A DNA stretch of 64,000 nucleotides from Craspedostauros australis (GCA_026770025.1 JAMXDE010000008.1:2852001-2916000); one strand, 5' to 3'. Positions 17,752-30,411 are shown, counted from the stretch's first letter. Notes: generated by a model from the sequence alone, not told the origin. A program made the numbers and translations.

Positions 17752-19160
17752 GATTGGATGTTTCGGCTTGTCTGGAAGAGGGAAGATGAGAATTGTAACT
17801 GCGATTGCTCACTCCTCCAAAGCAACGATAGCGACGACAGTGTAGTGATGATGTGATGTGATGTGATCTGCTCTGCTCTACTCTACTCTACTCTTCTCTG
17901 CTCTGTTCCTGGTGAGTTGTCATCCGTTCCAACTCATTGCGCTGCGTTGCGTTGCGTTGTCGTATCTTTTCGTCATCATCGTCAACTGATCCATGTGGTG
18001 ATGATGATTGTTTGCACCTCGTCAGCGTGGACTCTGCCACACAAACTTTGTGTGAGTTGGCTTGGGCGTTCTGTCACAAAGTGCGTCTTTTGATTGGATT
18101 CGCTTTCCTTTCTCGATGTGTTGTGACGTGTTTGAATCGTGGTGGTCGTCTTCGGTTTCTGTTCAGACTCACGGTCGTATTAGTCCAATATACCGGAATT
18201 CTTGGGGCGTCTAAAACTCCGAAGAATCCGAGGTCATCCTGTCGCTCTTCGGGCATTTATGACGAAGGGCTTGTCCCAAGGAACTTTTATGACAAAGCGG
18301 AAAAGAATCGAAACACGTTTTTTGCAAGCAACGACAGTTCTTGTTCCGCCACAGCTTCCCGTGTGACTTCGGAACGTCTCGTTGCGAGGAATGAAAATGT
18401 CACTAGTGTCAAGAGGACACTCGCCGACATGAGAAGGGCACATCGATCGTTGGCATCATTTATCGGAAGTGGATCCTATTTTCGGAGCGTCGCCTGCGCT
18501 TTGTGTCAAGAACAACGCGTGATGCGGATTCGTGTTGTCGGTGGTAACGCTGGTTGGCTGGTTTGGTTGGTGCCTGTGAAGAGAGCTGGATACCCAAGAA
18601 CAGGAGGGAGGCGAAGGAATAGGAATACGACCCAAAGACGGTGAAAGGAAGCACGAGGCACGAGGCGAGAAGTATGAGCTACTCGCAGACGACAAGAACG
18701 AGAGGAACGAGGAAGAAGGACGGCACAATTACTTGCGGTCGGAATGCAGTTGGTTGGAGTCGAGACGCATCGAGGAGGTCGGAGCGAAGCCCACGCGCAA
18801 TCATATTCTTCATCCCTGTCGAGGACTGGGAGGAGCACAAGGCTGGAGAACACAATCGCGTCCCCTTCCGCATCCACTAGTAGTACGACCTACCCCGTGC
18901 GACCATCCGTGGCAGTCACAACGAGCATCGCCTCCGCAAGAACAATCACACAATCGAGGTGCTTCTCAACAGCATCAACAGCATCAACGGCATCAACGGC
19001 ATCGGCCATTCTCACACTCCATTTCAGACAGCACACGAGTGACTCAATCTGCATACCGGCATCTCCTCGAATCTGATAGCTTCCAATTGTACCCCATCAA
19101 ACCTCATCGCATCTCCTCTCACCCATCAGTAGTATAATAGCATTCTCACATCCAAGCAAC
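17752..19160. other. Long intergenic stretch, no gene supported
   Basis: It contains CTCTA/CTCTG short repeats near 17870-17900 and several overlapping frames up to 235 codons on both strands, none with domain features. The last 150 bp probably carry the promoter of the cyclase-phosphodiesterase gene. Confidence 0.45.
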
Positions 19161-22100
19161 ATGCCCGCCTCCAAAACGAAGCAGTCGTCACCCAGGACAC
19201 CTGAAACAGCACTCGCCAGCAGCCGCAACGACGACGACAACGACAGCGTCGCATCATCATCCATCAGCTATCAGAGCGACGTCGGAGACAGCAAGCTCCG
19301 TCTCAAGGACACCAACAGATCGAACCATGCTGCAGCGACGCCCAAACGCGATGGGTCCAAGCAAGCCGAACAGAAGCCATCGCTGCTGGGTCTCAAGCTC
19401 ATCATAGTCGCGCTTCTGTTGGTGCTGCTGGCGGCCATTGCTTACTCGGTCTATCAGACGCTGTTCGAGGAAGATGACGATGGCGAGTCTGCGGACGCTA
19501 TCAACCGACCAGCCATCATGGCGCAGAACGAGGTGAGTTGCGATTGCATCAGCTATCGCTGGCATTCACACAAACACGCAGACACACACAGACACACACG
19601 TGCAATTCCATCATCTCATTCCATTCCATCCCGATTGCACCTCCGCTTCTGCTCGTGCGTCTGTCTCTTGCTCTGCCTTTGCTTCACCGTGCTGCACGCT
19701 ATCGGAACGCGCTGGATCCCTGCCGAATCTCACAGATCCAAGATACGGCAAATCTTTTCCTGGATGCGACCATGCACAGATACCAAAACATGGTCAACGC
19801 GCTGCGTTCGTTGAGCGTGGCTGCGACCATGCTCACCATCCACAACGCGAACGGCAACGATTGGCCGCTCGTCACATTTATCGACTTCGAGCAGTGGATC
19901 ACCTCCACGATAGGAGGACAGCGGAATTACACGATCCTCCAGAATTTGCAGTTCGGCCCGCTCCTCTCACGCGATCAACTCGCACCATGGAACGAGTACA
20001 CGCAGCAGCAACGTGACGACGCGACGTCGGCCGCTTCCGTTTGGATATCCAACGCGCGGGCGCACGGCGCCGCAATCGTCGGTGATCGTCTCACGCCCTT
20101 CGTTTGGCAGGACGAGGATCGACGCGTTGCGGATTCCGAGTCGTTCGCGCCGATATGGCAGATGTGGAAGAATATCTCCATGCCGACGATCAATCGCAAT
20201 CAATTTCAATATGGTGTCTGTTTTGCGCAATTGTGGAACCGTGGACAGTCGTCGCAGGATGTCTTGTTTTCCGCCGCGTGCGACGAGAGCAACAAGAATA
20301 CGACAGGCAGCGTCGACGGTTCACCTTTGGGGATGCTCATTCGGCCGATTTACAAAGATTTGGAGGCCGACAACCAGCTCGCCGATGCCGTGGGTTTCTT
20401 CGAATCGACGGTCAATTGGAGCGTGCTGCTTGGTTCCGTATGGAGCAACATCCTGATGGCCGAGCATGACTTGGAGAATGAGGAGTCCATCGCCCTCGAT
20501 GCTGTCTTTTCGTCGCAAGGAAGCGCCTGCAATTCATCGTCGTCATCGTTGTCGCATGTCTATCGTATCGAACTGGAGTCGGCATCCAACAGCAACGACC
20601 AGGTCATGCCCATCGTTCGATTCGTTGGTTCAACCGATTCCTATTCTACCAACAGGACAGGATATTCACGCGTGCTGCACGCAACCACCGATGGTGTGAC
20701 AGATGGGTGCTCACAAGTTATGCATGTTTACCCAACGAGCGCCTACTACAACGAGCTGGTGGAATCAGCGACGGTATCTGCAGACTCGTCATCATCGGAA
20801 ACATCCACGGAAGATTACATCTTGGCCGGCATCCTGGGTGGCGCGACGCTCCTCGCCCTCTTCTCGTTCTGCATTTACGATCATATCTACCGCAGATCGC
20901 AGACCAAGATCATCCGTTCCACGGAACGTTCCAACAGTCTGCTCAACTCCCTCTTCCCCGCCAACGTGCGCGATCGCGTCCTCAAAAATCAAGCATCCAA
21001 GCGCAAGCTCTTCGGAAATGCGACGCCCGGGATTCCGAAAGAACCGGCTGCTGCTGTCGCTGTTCCCAAAGCACCCTACAAATCGAAACCCATCGCAGAT
21101 ATGTTCCCCAACACGACCGTGCTGTTCTCGGATATCGTCGGGTTCACGGCGTGGAGCAGCCAGCGCGATCCGACTCAGGTACGTTGCAAGTTGTACATGT
21201 TGGTTGGGACCGATGATGCAATCGAGTTGGACGCAAGTACATGCAGTCCTGGCCAACTTATCCCGTATTACAGAGGAGTTGTGCATGGTGATGCTCTCAC
21301 ACAGTCCCGTTCTTCTGCCTTTTGTCCCATCTCGTTTCTTCCTCTGCCCTGTGCTTGTTCTGGAATAACTTCGCAGGTGTTCACTTTGTTGGAAGCGCTG
21401 TACAACTGCTTCGATGGGATCGCACGCAAGCGAAAAGTGTTCAAGGTGGAGGTAGGTGTCGACCGTAGTGTATGGAGCAGACGTGCTGCTGCCGCAGATG
21501 TCATGAACTCGCATTCTACAAGAATCATGATCCTCTCCACTGTGCTCACCGACTTTCATGGATGCCTTGCTCTATTCTATTATACTTCCGTAACTGTGCT
21601 CCCTATGTTAATGATCAAATGCGGCAACGTGCGTCAACACACGGCAACGCAACATGCTACTCCATATCACAACAGACGATCGGTGACTGTTACGTTGCCG
21701 TGACCGGGCTTCCCAACAGGATGGACGACCATGCCATCGTCATGGCGAAGTTTGCCAGAGAATGTCTCGCGCGGATGGTTGACATTGTCCGGGGATTGGA
21801 GTTGCAGTTGGGCCCCGACACTGGAGATCTTTCCATGAGATTCGGCCTCCATTCTGGTCCTGTCACCGGTGGCGTTCTGCGCGGCGAGAAGTCTAGATTC
21901 CAACTGTTCGGCGACACGGTCAACACGGCTGCGCGCATGGAGTCCACGGGTGCTAGCGGAAGGATTCACGTATCGAAGGAATGTGCCGATGCCATCATCG
22001 ATGGTGGAAAGAAACAGTGGGTGCGACCGCGAGAGAACATGGTCAACGCCAAGGGCAAAGGACGGTTGCAGACGTACTGGGTGGAGTTTTCGAGCGGATC

Positions 22101-23982
22101 TGTCGTCACGAAAAGCACCAACGACGATTCGACGCTGCGTTCCATGGATGACATGAATGGGGAGAACGACAGACTCGAAATCGGCCAAAGCGCAGCGTCG
22201 CTGGGCGTGCATTCCATCATTGCCAAATTTGATAGGGTCGGAAAGTTCAACAAGATGAACGACCGCGCCCGTCGGTTGGTGGATTACGACATTGAGGTTC
22301 TATCGCAGCTACTTCGCAAGATCATGGCCATGCGAAATCCTGGGAATGATGCACCATCACCGACGGCTTCGGCCGTACCACAAGAAGCGGCGTCACCGCC
22401 CCGAGCTGTGACTATACACAGCGATGGCATTCCGAGGGAGATTTCGGGCGAGATGCGAACGATTGAGGTGGGCACCAAGACGATCTCCGTCTTGAACAGC
22501 CTCAGCGATGTGATCTGGTTCCCGAGGGAATCGCTGGCGTACAAACAAGATCCTGACGCTATTAAGCTCCCAGAAGAGGCCGTGACGCAACTGCATGACT
22601 ACGTTTCAACGATTGCGAACAAGTACCGCGATCAGCAGAACTCCTTCCATTGCTTCGAACATGCCAGGTGAGTTACGCCATGAATACTGCCGCGTGTTCC
22701 AAGTGAAATGCTGCAAATTCCGAGGACGATATCGCACTGCGCTGCGTTCCAATAGGACGTGCGTTGTAATGCATTGGGTTGCGTTGCATTGTGCTTTCAA
22801 AGTTCGACCCAACTGTGCATCGTTCACACAAGTTTCGTTCTCACATACTCTCCACTCACCACTATTCCATGTTCTATTGCCACAATGCTCAACTTCAACG
22901 CAACGCAACGCAATGCAATGCAATGCAATATAATGAAACCTATCTGTACTCTGCTGCGGATTGCTCGTAGCCATGTGATGATGAGCGTGACGAAATTCCT
23001 GGCTCGGCTGGCAACGCCGGAATCCATCGATTACGAGGCCATGGAGTACAAGCAAAAGACCGACAGCTTGCATGATTGCACCTTCGGTATCACGTCAGAC
23101 CCGTTGACGCAATTTGCGCTGGCCTTCTCGGCATTGATCCATGACGTCGATCATCCAGGGTCGCCCAACTCGCAGCTCGTGAACAAGAAGCATGCGCTGG
23201 CAAAGAAGTTCAAGAACAAGTCGGTCGCGGAACAGAATTCGTTCAACGTTGCATGGAACCTCCTGATGGGCAAAGGATACGAACACCTCCGAAAGTGCAT
23301 CTACTCCAACGAGGCAGAGCTGGAACGTTTCCGTCAGCTCGTGGTGAACACCATCATTGCGACCGACCTTCACGACAAAGACCTCGTGGCGCGACGCAAC
23401 AAACGCTGGGAGAAGGCGTTCCGAACGACGAATGCCAACTCTGGCAAGTCAAAGCCACCCTCGAAGAGAAGGAAACGAAAGGGAACCGCTGGCGACAATC
23501 CGGGCAACAACGACCGCAAGGCAACTGTCATCGTGGAAGCGCTGATGCAGGCATCCGACATCTCGCACACGATGCAGCACTGGCACGTGTACCTCAAGTG
23601 GAACAAGAGGCTGTTCCTCGAGATGCATCATGCATACGCGGACGGGCAGAGTGACATCGATCCTTCCGAGGGCTGGTACGAAGGCGAGCTCGCATTCTTC
23701 GACAATACTGTGATCCCGCTGGCGAAGAAGCTGAAAGAGTGCGATATTGTGGGGGTCGGCGCCGACGAGATGTTGAACTACGCGTTGGTGAACCGAAGGG
23801 ATTGGGAGCACAAAGGCAAGCGCACCGTGCACGATTTCTCGATGGAAGCGAGGAGGAGGAAATCCGCCACGCGACCCTCCAGCATCCAATCCTTCAACTC
23901 CTCCACCGGATCGTTCTCCATACCGTTGGGCGCTGCCGGCAAGGCGTCCAACAACAACTCCCTCTCCTCCCTTGGCTATTAG
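19161..23982 (+). CDS. Receptor-type guanylate/adenylate cyclase fused to a cyclic-nucleotide phosphodiesterase (five exons)
   Basis: Exons 19161-19532, 19736-21178, 21377-21451, 21676-22667 and 22971-23982 join in frame to 1297 residues; all introns are GT-AG. Residues 1-75 are Ser/Asp-rich and cytosolic. TM1 is about 76-98 and TM2 about 485-507, with an extracytoplasmic sensor region of ~385 residues between them. The class III cyclase domain starts with VLFSDIVGFTAWSS (about 586) and includes IGDCYVAVTGLPN, MRFGLHSGPVTGGVL and LFGDTVNTAARMESTG; the two aspartates of metal binding are present. A ~150-residue linker follows. The PDE domain has FEHASHVMMSV, ALIHDVDHPG and MQASDISHTMQHW, the HD-type metal ligands. 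One membrane protein thus makes and destroys a cyclic nucleotide. Such fusions are known from diatoms and other protists. Substrate choice (cGMP or cAMP) is not settled. Confidence 0.88.
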
Positions 23983-25046
23983 GACACTCTACCAGAGTAT
24001 GCTCTGCAGAATCATTGTGTGGCGCACCGCAAGTACACTGATACAAAAAGGACGCGCGGTATACACGTAGACCGCATGTACTGTACAGCAAGATTGTATT
24101 ATAGAATAGTTTGCTCTTCTCCACTGTAGTCGTACGGTGCGATTATCTGCGCGAGAAGCTCGCAGAGTGTGAAAGTCTATCTTCGTCCACCAAACGAAGC
24201 AAGGGCGAAAAAGATACCTCTTGAATGCACTGAAATAGTCTTGAACGCGGGAGATTTGTGGAGGTCACAATTTTGTGGGCGAAGTTCGCTCGTGGGAGTT
24301 CCTTCTGCTCTTGGCACAACGCACCGAAACGGTTTTCTTTGTCTTGGCCCGTCATGCTTCAATGCAACACGATGCGGAGGGGTGGGAAGCAGCAGCGAGC
24401 CATAAGAGGGGGCGTATTGATGCCTGATCTGTATGTCTTCTTGCTCATCCCTGGTCTTTCCGATGACAAGCTGGACGTTCTTGGAGAATCAAGCACGAGA
24501 CGAAGCACGAGTGCGGCGAGGAACAATCGAATCGGAAACGTCAGGTGGGACCATCACAGTCTGAACTGGCGTAGCGTCATCAACCGCGTTGTCGTGGGAC
24601 ACCTCCCGTTGCCCATGGTGCATTTCGCCAGACCAGACGAGTTCGCGCAGAGTCATCATGACGCGACATTGGCAACAGGACAACCACGGCTACCGCGACG
24701 GCAACGGCGATGGCCAAGCCACTGAACGCTTCCTCTCTGGCTCATAAAACAAACAGGTATGCCAACAGGTATTCCAACAGGTATGCCAACCGCACCACTG
24801 ATCGAAGAAACATGGCAAGCACTTTGCACGAAACGGCCATGCTATGCGGTGAGTTTATGCAGTGTGCTTTGCTTCTCGCTTTCTTCTGTGCTTCTCGTTC
24901 GGTTCAGTGCTGTTCTGTTCAAATGAAGTAAGGAAGAGTGGAGAGATCACTCATAAAGTTGGATCACAGTTCAATCTCCAATCCAAACGAGCAGCATACC
25001 CGTCCTGCAAATCATCGATCAAGCGCAAACCAACAAGACACTCATC
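23983..25046. other. Intergenic with a short tandem repeat
   Basis: A 156-codon plus-strand frame (24258-24725) has no recognisable features. Four imperfect copies of a 12-bp unit (CAACAGGTATGC-like) occur at about 24754-24795. The promoter of the LRR gene lies at the right end. Confidence 0.45.
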
Positions 25047-26801
25047 ATGGCAACTTCCATCCCCCGTTCCAAAATCTCGAAACCCCGCCGTGTGTCCTTC
25101 ATGATCCCGCTCGAAGTCGACGGTAGTGGTAATAAAGGAGGACGCGGCAACAACGCCGGCGTGAGCAACGTCAACGGCAACGTCGCCATGTACGATATTG
25201 ATTGCCCACCATCGATGACGGCCCAGGTCGTGCCCGACGAACGGCACCATTCCATCGACCAAGACAAGGAGATGGCATCGACCATCAACGGCTTCACCAG
25301 CGATGACGATTCGTTCGGCAAGTCCCACAGCATGATGGTCTCCGGCAAGAGCACCTGCATGCGCTGGCTGTGCCGCATCCTCGGTCTGTGCGTCGTGGGT
25401 GCCGGCGTCGGCTGCCTCATGTTCCTGGTGGTCTCGAAGGCAGGCACAGGTTGGTTTGGTGGAAAGGGAAGTGCGTCGTCTTCTACCGGAGATGCGACTT
25501 CGTCATCCGAAGACGGCGGTCCCAAGTCCGGTGCGGGCGTCCCTTCGTCCCGCGCCAAGTATTTCAACACCCTGCTCGGCATCATTGAGACGGAATCGCT
25601 CGTCATCTCCTCGCACGGCGCCTTGGCCGAACCCAGCTCTCCGCAAGATGCGGCCTTGCAATGGCTGGCCTTTGAAGACGACGTGATCTTCGAAGATGAC
25701 GTGGACTTTCTCCTCGAACGGTACGCCCTGGTCGTGTTCTACCATTCCACGGGAGGCCCGAGCCTCTGGGATCAAGATGGCGACTTCCTCAAGTCCACCA
25801 AGTCCCACTGCGCGTGGAGAGGCATCGCGTGCCGCAACGATGGGAACGACCGCGTGACGGAGATCTCGCTCGCCCAAGGCTCTCTGCGCGGCACCCTCCC
25901 GCCCGAGATCTACTTCCTCCAGCACCTCGAGTACCTCGAGGCATCGTACAACCGCATCGAGGGGACCATCCCGGAAGAGCTCTACCGCCTGTCATCCCTC
26001 CAGGTGCTGGCCATCGCCGGGAACTCCTTCATCGGCACCGTGAGTCCTGCCATCGCCCAGCTCAGCCAGCTGCGTGGATTCTACGCCCCGGATACGTTCC
26101 TCAGCGGCGAATTCCCCTTCCAGAGCCTCAGCACGATGTCCGCCCTGGAGTACTTCTCCATCTCCACGAATGCCTTCCGCGGCGAGATGAACGACGTCCA
26201 GTTCGCGCCGGACTCCAACATCACCTTCATCGACATGTCCGGGAATCGCGAGATCCGCGGCTCCATCCCGACGGAGATCGGCACGTGGGGATCCAACCTG
26301 CGATACCTCGATGTCTTCCACTCGGGCATCACCGGCACCGTGCCATCCGAGCTGGGACTGCTGCAGAACCTCCGAGATTTGCGCCTGCAATCGAACACGG
26401 AGCTGCACGGCACCATCCCCGAAGAACTGTACGACTGCACCAACATGAAGGGCCTCGTCTTCGGCAATACCAACATCAGTGGCACGCTCTCGACATCCAT
26501 CGGCCGCCTGAAAGGCCTCGACGTGCTGGCCCTCCACAGCACTTTCATTTCCGGGCCCGTGCCATCTCAGATCGGCAAGTTGAAGAAGCTGGTCATCCTC
26601 AGTCTCTTCGACACCAACATGAAGGGCGAGTTGCCCAGCCAGATGCGCAAGCTGACCAACCTCGAGAACCTGTTGATCCACCGCACTCAGCTCAGTGGCT
26701 CCATACCCACGGAGCTTTGTTCCGCCGATCATTACATCAACTTCCGTGTCGGATGCGACAACTTGGTGCGATGCGAGTGCTGCGGTCGCTGTTCCGCATA
26801 G
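25047..26801 (+). CDS. Membrane-anchored leucine-rich-repeat protein, plant-type LRRs
   Basis: 584 residues, no intron. A polar N-terminal ~105 residues precede one transmembrane helix (about 109-131, CRILGLCVVGAGVGCLMFLVV), so the N-terminus is probably cytosolic and the LRRs outside. After a Ser/Gly linker comes an LRRNT-like capping segment with paired Cys and Trp (SHCAWRGIAC), then about ten repeats from residue ~269 with the plant consensus G-x-I/V-P-x-E-L (RGTLPPEIYFLQHLEYLEAS, EGTIPEELYRLSSLQVLAIA, TGTVPSELGLLQNLRDLRLQ). The C-terminus is Cys-rich (CDNLVRCECCGRC). There is no kinase domain. Such proteins are a large diatom family thought to act in recognition or adhesion; this role is inferred only from the family. 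Confidence 0.85.
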   Translation: MATSIPRSKISKPRRVSFMIPLEVDGSGNKGGRGNNAGVSNVNGNVAMYDIDCPPSMTAQVVPDERHHSIDQDKEMASTINGFTSDDDSFGKSHSMMVSGKSTCMRWLCRILGLCVVGAGVGCLMFLVVSKAGTGWFGGKGSASSSTGDATSSSEDGGPKSGAGVPSSRAKYFNTLLGIIETESLVISSHGALAEPSSPQDAALQWLAFEDDVIFEDDVDFLLERYALVVFYHSTGGPSLWDQDGDFLKSTKSHCAWRGIACRNDGNDRVTEISLAQGSLRGTLPPEIYFLQHLEYLEASYNRIEGTIPEELYRLSSLQVLAIAGNSFIGTVSPAIAQLSQLRGFYAPDTFLSGEFPFQSLSTMSALEYFSISTNAFRGEMNDVQFAPDSNITFIDMSGNREIRGSIPTEIGTWGSNLRYLDVFHSGITGTVPSELGLLQNLRDLRLQSNTELHGTIPEELYDCTNMKGLVFGNTNISGTLSTSIGRLKGLDVLALHSTFISGPVPSQIGKLKKLVILSLFDTNMKGELPSQMRKLTNLENLLIHRTQLSGSIPTELCSADHYINFRVGCDNLVRCECCGRCSA

Positions 26802-27552
26802 AGCAGGAAAGCAGGCCGCCATGCAGAGTAGAGTACCTTAACTTGACTCGACTCAACTCGAGGCAAAGCCATTGTTGGGCAAGCCGTTGCGGAGTCGTAG
26901 TAAGAGGAGCACCGAGCCCACGAAGGGAATGAATGAAACGGATGGGAGCAAGTGAATGAATGGTTCAGATGGATTGCGTTAGGTCGTACACCAACAGAGA
27001 TGCAACCTCCAACATCTGATCCATAACAGCGTAGTTTGAAAATGAATGGAAGAACATATAGTACATGAGCATAACAGTAGCAGCGGTAGCGCCATAAGTA
27101 CATACGAGTATGCATGCATGGCATGGCATGGTAAGAAAGGTTGGATGACTCGCACAATAGTGGAATGAAAGTGATGCGCAACACATCAACATCAGCAACA
27201 TGTGAGATCTAACTGTGAGATCTAACTGTCCTCAATCATGACATGCACGAGAATAGCCGTAGCTCATCGCATGCCATCTCATCTCATCTCACACGACACA
27301 TGCCACACATCATCATTGGCAAGTCACAACGCAATGAGCAAAGGCAAGACAGGAGAGAGACGAAACATGGTGTGAATGTGCGACAGAAGTAAGGGGATGT
27401 AATCAGAAATCTAGATTGACGCTTCGCAGTTACGACTTCTCCGGAGTTCCCTTCATACAAGCGTTTGCGTTCCTCCATGCTCCATCCCGCTCTGCTCGCT
27501 GAGGACCTTTTGGCACGCCAACGAGCAGAGTAAGAGGGACGAAGGGAGAGGC
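26802..27552. other. Intergenic between convergent genes
   Basis: Contains the 3' ends of the LRR gene and the RPL10 gene. No supported ORF. A TCTCATCTCATCTCA-type short repeat lies near 27274. Confidence 0.5.
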
Positions 27553-28206
27553 TTACTCCTGTCCGGCCTTGAACAGGGCAGACTTCGCAAGCGGACCGCG
27601 GCGGTTGTGCACCTTGACGATGTTGCCATCGGCAGAGAGCTCTCCACATCGGCGCATGCGCACGTAATCCTCGCGATTGTACTTTGTGAATCCCCACTTC
27701 AGCGACTTCAGGATCTTCTGGCGTCCTGCGAACTTGAACTTTCCACGACGGATGGCCTCAATGACGTGGGCCTCGTTGGCGTCCTTGGATCGCACGGAGA
27801 TGAGGATCTGTCCGATGTCGACGCGGGCGGCAACACCAATTGGCTTTCCGTAGGAGTGACGCATACCGGATGACAGACGATCGGCTCCGGCGCAGCTAAG
27901 CATTTTATTGGCGCGCAGCACGTGGTATGGGTGGGCGCGGATGCGGATGTGGAAGGCGTCCTTTCCGATGGTCTTGGACAAATGCTTGTTGATGGCGACG
28001 CGGCAAGCCTCGAGGGCCTCGGACGAGATCTGCTGCTTCTCGTCGCAGACCAAGTGGGCGACGAATGGGAAGAGATCGACTGGCGCCCTCTTGGCACCGA
28101 CGTCGAAAATGCGGATCTTGGAGTCAGGGACACCACGGCAGTAGCGCGACTTGATGTATGGCTTGTTCTTCTGGTAACGGTAGCAGCGAGCTGGACGGCG
28201 ACCCAT
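27553..28206 (-). CDS. RPL10: 60S ribosomal protein L10 (uL16)
   Basis: 217 residues with no intron, the normal length for eukaryotic L10. It starts [20 protein letters not shown] and contains [60 protein letters not shown] and [12 protein letters not shown], all near-invariant uL16 blocks. The protein sits between the central protuberance and the peptidyl-transferase centre and is required late in 60S maturation. Codon use is strongly biased to C/G-ending codons, as expected for a highly expressed gene. Confidence 0.97.
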   Translation of the reverse strand: MGRRPARCYRYQKNKPYIKSRYCRGVPDSKIRIFDVGAKRAPVDLFPFVAHLVCDEKQQISSEALEACRVAINKHLSKTIGKDAFHIRIRAHPYHVLRANKMLSCAGADRLSSGMRHSYGKPIGVAARVDIGQILISVRSKDANEAHVIEAIRRGKFKFAGRQKILKSLKWGFTKYNREDYVRMRRCGELSADGNIVKVHNRRGPLAKSALFKAGQE

Positions 28207-29349
28207 GATGACGATTTCCTTGCGACGTGAACGAAAAGGGAGAGAGGTGTGTGTTGTTGTTGTGTTTTGATTTCAATCCGAAACAGATGAAATTCAATTT
28301 ATGAGCACAGAGGTGACAGCACAGGCAACGCGGCGCTCACGAAGTCGACGATGGCGACAATGGCGAGAGCAGTCGGCAGCAGAGACACAACGCGCGACGG
28401 CACCTAAGTTTTCGGTGGACGGCGCCCATGGCGGCTGCGCTCACAAGACGACACAGACGAACAACGACGGCTTCAATTGAATTCGATCGAACCGACTCAA
28501 ACCTGCGCCCACGCTCCATCCAGTAGAGTTTCTACGGAACGCTGAACAACGACGGCGGCGAAGTACGAATGGTAGACAGTAACCACGTGTCGGTGTGATT
28601 CCTTTGTTGGGTGTGCGGTGACCGATCCGACTTTTTCAGTCGTGCCACTTTTCACAGACAGACATTTTCAGCCGTGCTTTGAGAGGTCTACCACCGAAGC
28701 TTCGGAAAGCTCGTGGGATGTCAATCGTGATTGAGTGTTGTTCTGTCTTTTCGTGAATGAGATGGCGAAGGGAGAAACGTGAGAGCCTTTGGGAGTCCCT
28801 GCGATTTCAGTCGTCCAAGTTTGTCATTCTGGCGGCAAACCGGACATAAATGGTGGAACTTTCTGCAAAACAGCCGTTCGTTTTGTCGCGCTCCCTGTCG
28901 TCTGTGACTCTCCTTCCCAGTCATGACCGCCTTCGCGCCGAAACAGGCCATGTGGCGTTGATGACCAAATTCTGGCTCCCTCCAAGAAAGAGATCCAAAG
29001 ATTGACACAAAAGAGAGAGAGAGAGAGTGAGACGAAACGGGACAAACAAGAGGTGGGTTACAACTGCGCGTGGTATGGTACGTCGTGCTATGGTGTGGTA
29101 TGGTGTGGTGTGGTGTGGTGTGGCAGTGTGGGATGCAATCATATTCTATAATAGTATGTTCCGAATCACTCACTTCGCATCACTTCGGCCATCTGCGCAC
29201 TCTTTTCAGACGGAACAAGGTTGATTCATCCTCTAACATCGTTCGCAACATCTGCGCTGGACAGAACGGCATCCGAGCCAACCACGAGTAGTACCCCGTA
29301 TTCGTGAGCATCCACCTGGCATCCACCTAGCATCCATCTGACATCCATC
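28207..29349. other. Divergent intergenic region
   Basis: Lies between the start of RPL10 (minus) and the start of the acidic protein gene (plus), so it should contain both promoters. A TGGTG/TGGTA short-tandem stretch is at about 29085-29124 and a GA run near 29010. No gene is supported. Confidence 0.5.
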
Positions 29350-30411
29350 ATGGAAGCCACGTCCAGATCACACTCCCAGCCTCGGCCAGTCAAGCAACGT
29401 GAATGCGATAGCCACTCGCCAAGTGACTGCACATCAGTCACCACCATCTTGGCATCCGAGCATTCCAGCATTTCATCGCATGGGATCAGCGATATCTCGC
29501 TCGGAGAAAGCTGTCGATCGATCGCCGCTGCGGAATGGCCGTCGTCTCCAAGCATGAATGGCGGCGGCAATCGAAGACGCAACCGCGAGGCAGGCGAAAG
29601 GATCTCGACGTCGACGACACAAGCGGTCACGAAGATTGAGACGGCGCCATCAAACAGCTTGGCCAGAATCGTGAGAGCCACAACGGCGTGGATTCTTCCA
29701 AGCTACACGCACGCGGAAGCATCAACGCCCAACGACCCCATTGCTGCCTCATCCCGTGAGCAGGCAAGCAGTATGGTGAACCGCAGAGACGAATTGCAGC
29801 ATCGCAATCAAAGTCAAGTCGCAGATTCCGACAGCCGGTCGATGTTGTCCGCCAGCGCGCACGAAGAGGCCATGCAACAGTTCAGATTTTGCACCATGGA
29901 CAAGTTCGTGGATATGATGTGCAGTGATGCAGATTTCGTGGACGACGACGACAATCTCACCTACAAATCCTTTGACACGTTCTCTCCGGCGCAGGATGCA
30001 GACAACACAAGAGTGATCATGTCGCTTCATGGCAAGCTGATGAAGGCGAAATCCATTGACGCGTTCCCTGCGGCGCAGGATGCAGACAGTACCAGCGAGG
30101 TCAGGTCGCTCCATAGCAAGCTGATGGAACTGAAAGAGACGGAGGTTTCGAAAGGTGAAAGCAAAGACGTGATCATCACGTACTTCCATCAGACCGATGC
30201 GGACACAGACCCGGAAACCGAAGAAGATGCGGAGAAACAGCACGAGGCTGTCGCGGTGGATGAAACACAAGCGGAACTGCAGGATGAAATGATGTCGCAA
30301 GGTTCGCAGCAACCGGAGGTGGAAGTGCGAAGCCGCGGCAAGAAATCGAGGCTGCTGAGACTGTCGAGAATGTTCAATCAATCTCGAGGCAAGAGCAAGC
30401 CAAGAAAGTGA
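29350..30411 (+). CDS. Acidic hypothetical protein with an internal tandem repeat
   Basis: 353 residues, no domain recognised. The N-terminal half is Ser/Arg/Gln-rich and probably disordered. Around residues 200-260 two ~30-residue repeats follow each other: SFDTFSPAQDADNTR...SLHGKLMKAK and SIDAFPAAQDADSTS...SLHSKLMELK. The third quarter is acidic (TDADTDPETEEDAEKQ). The last 30 residues are strongly basic (RGKKSRLLRLSRMFNQSRGK), which could be a nuclear-localisation or membrane-binding tail. No signal peptide or transmembrane segment is visible. Function unknown; composition and continuous reading support a real gene. Confidence 0.55.
   Translation: MEATSRSHSQPRPVKQRECDSHSPSDCTSVTTILASEHSSISSHGISDISLGESCRSIAAAEWPSSPSMNGGGNRRRNREAGERISTSTTQAVTKIETAPSNSLARIVRATTAWILPSYTHAEASTPNDPIAASSREQASSMVNRRDELQHRNQSQVADSDSRSMLSASAHEEAMQQFRFCTMDKFVDMMCSDADFVDDDDNLTYKSFDTFSPAQDADNTRVIMSLHGKLMKAKSIDAFPAAQDADSTSEVRSLHSKLMELKETEVSKGESKDVIITYFHQTDADTDPETEEDAEKQHEAVAVDETQAELQDEMMSQGSQQPEVEVRSRGKKSRLLRLSRMFNQSRGKSKPRK

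Noticed and set aside
17937-18644. Plus-strand ORF of 235 codons
   Set aside because: Cys/Arg/Ser-rich with no domain; comparable frames exist on the opposite strand over the same bases.
24258-24725. Plus-strand ORF of 155 codons
   Set aside because: No recognisable features and competing open frame on the other strand.
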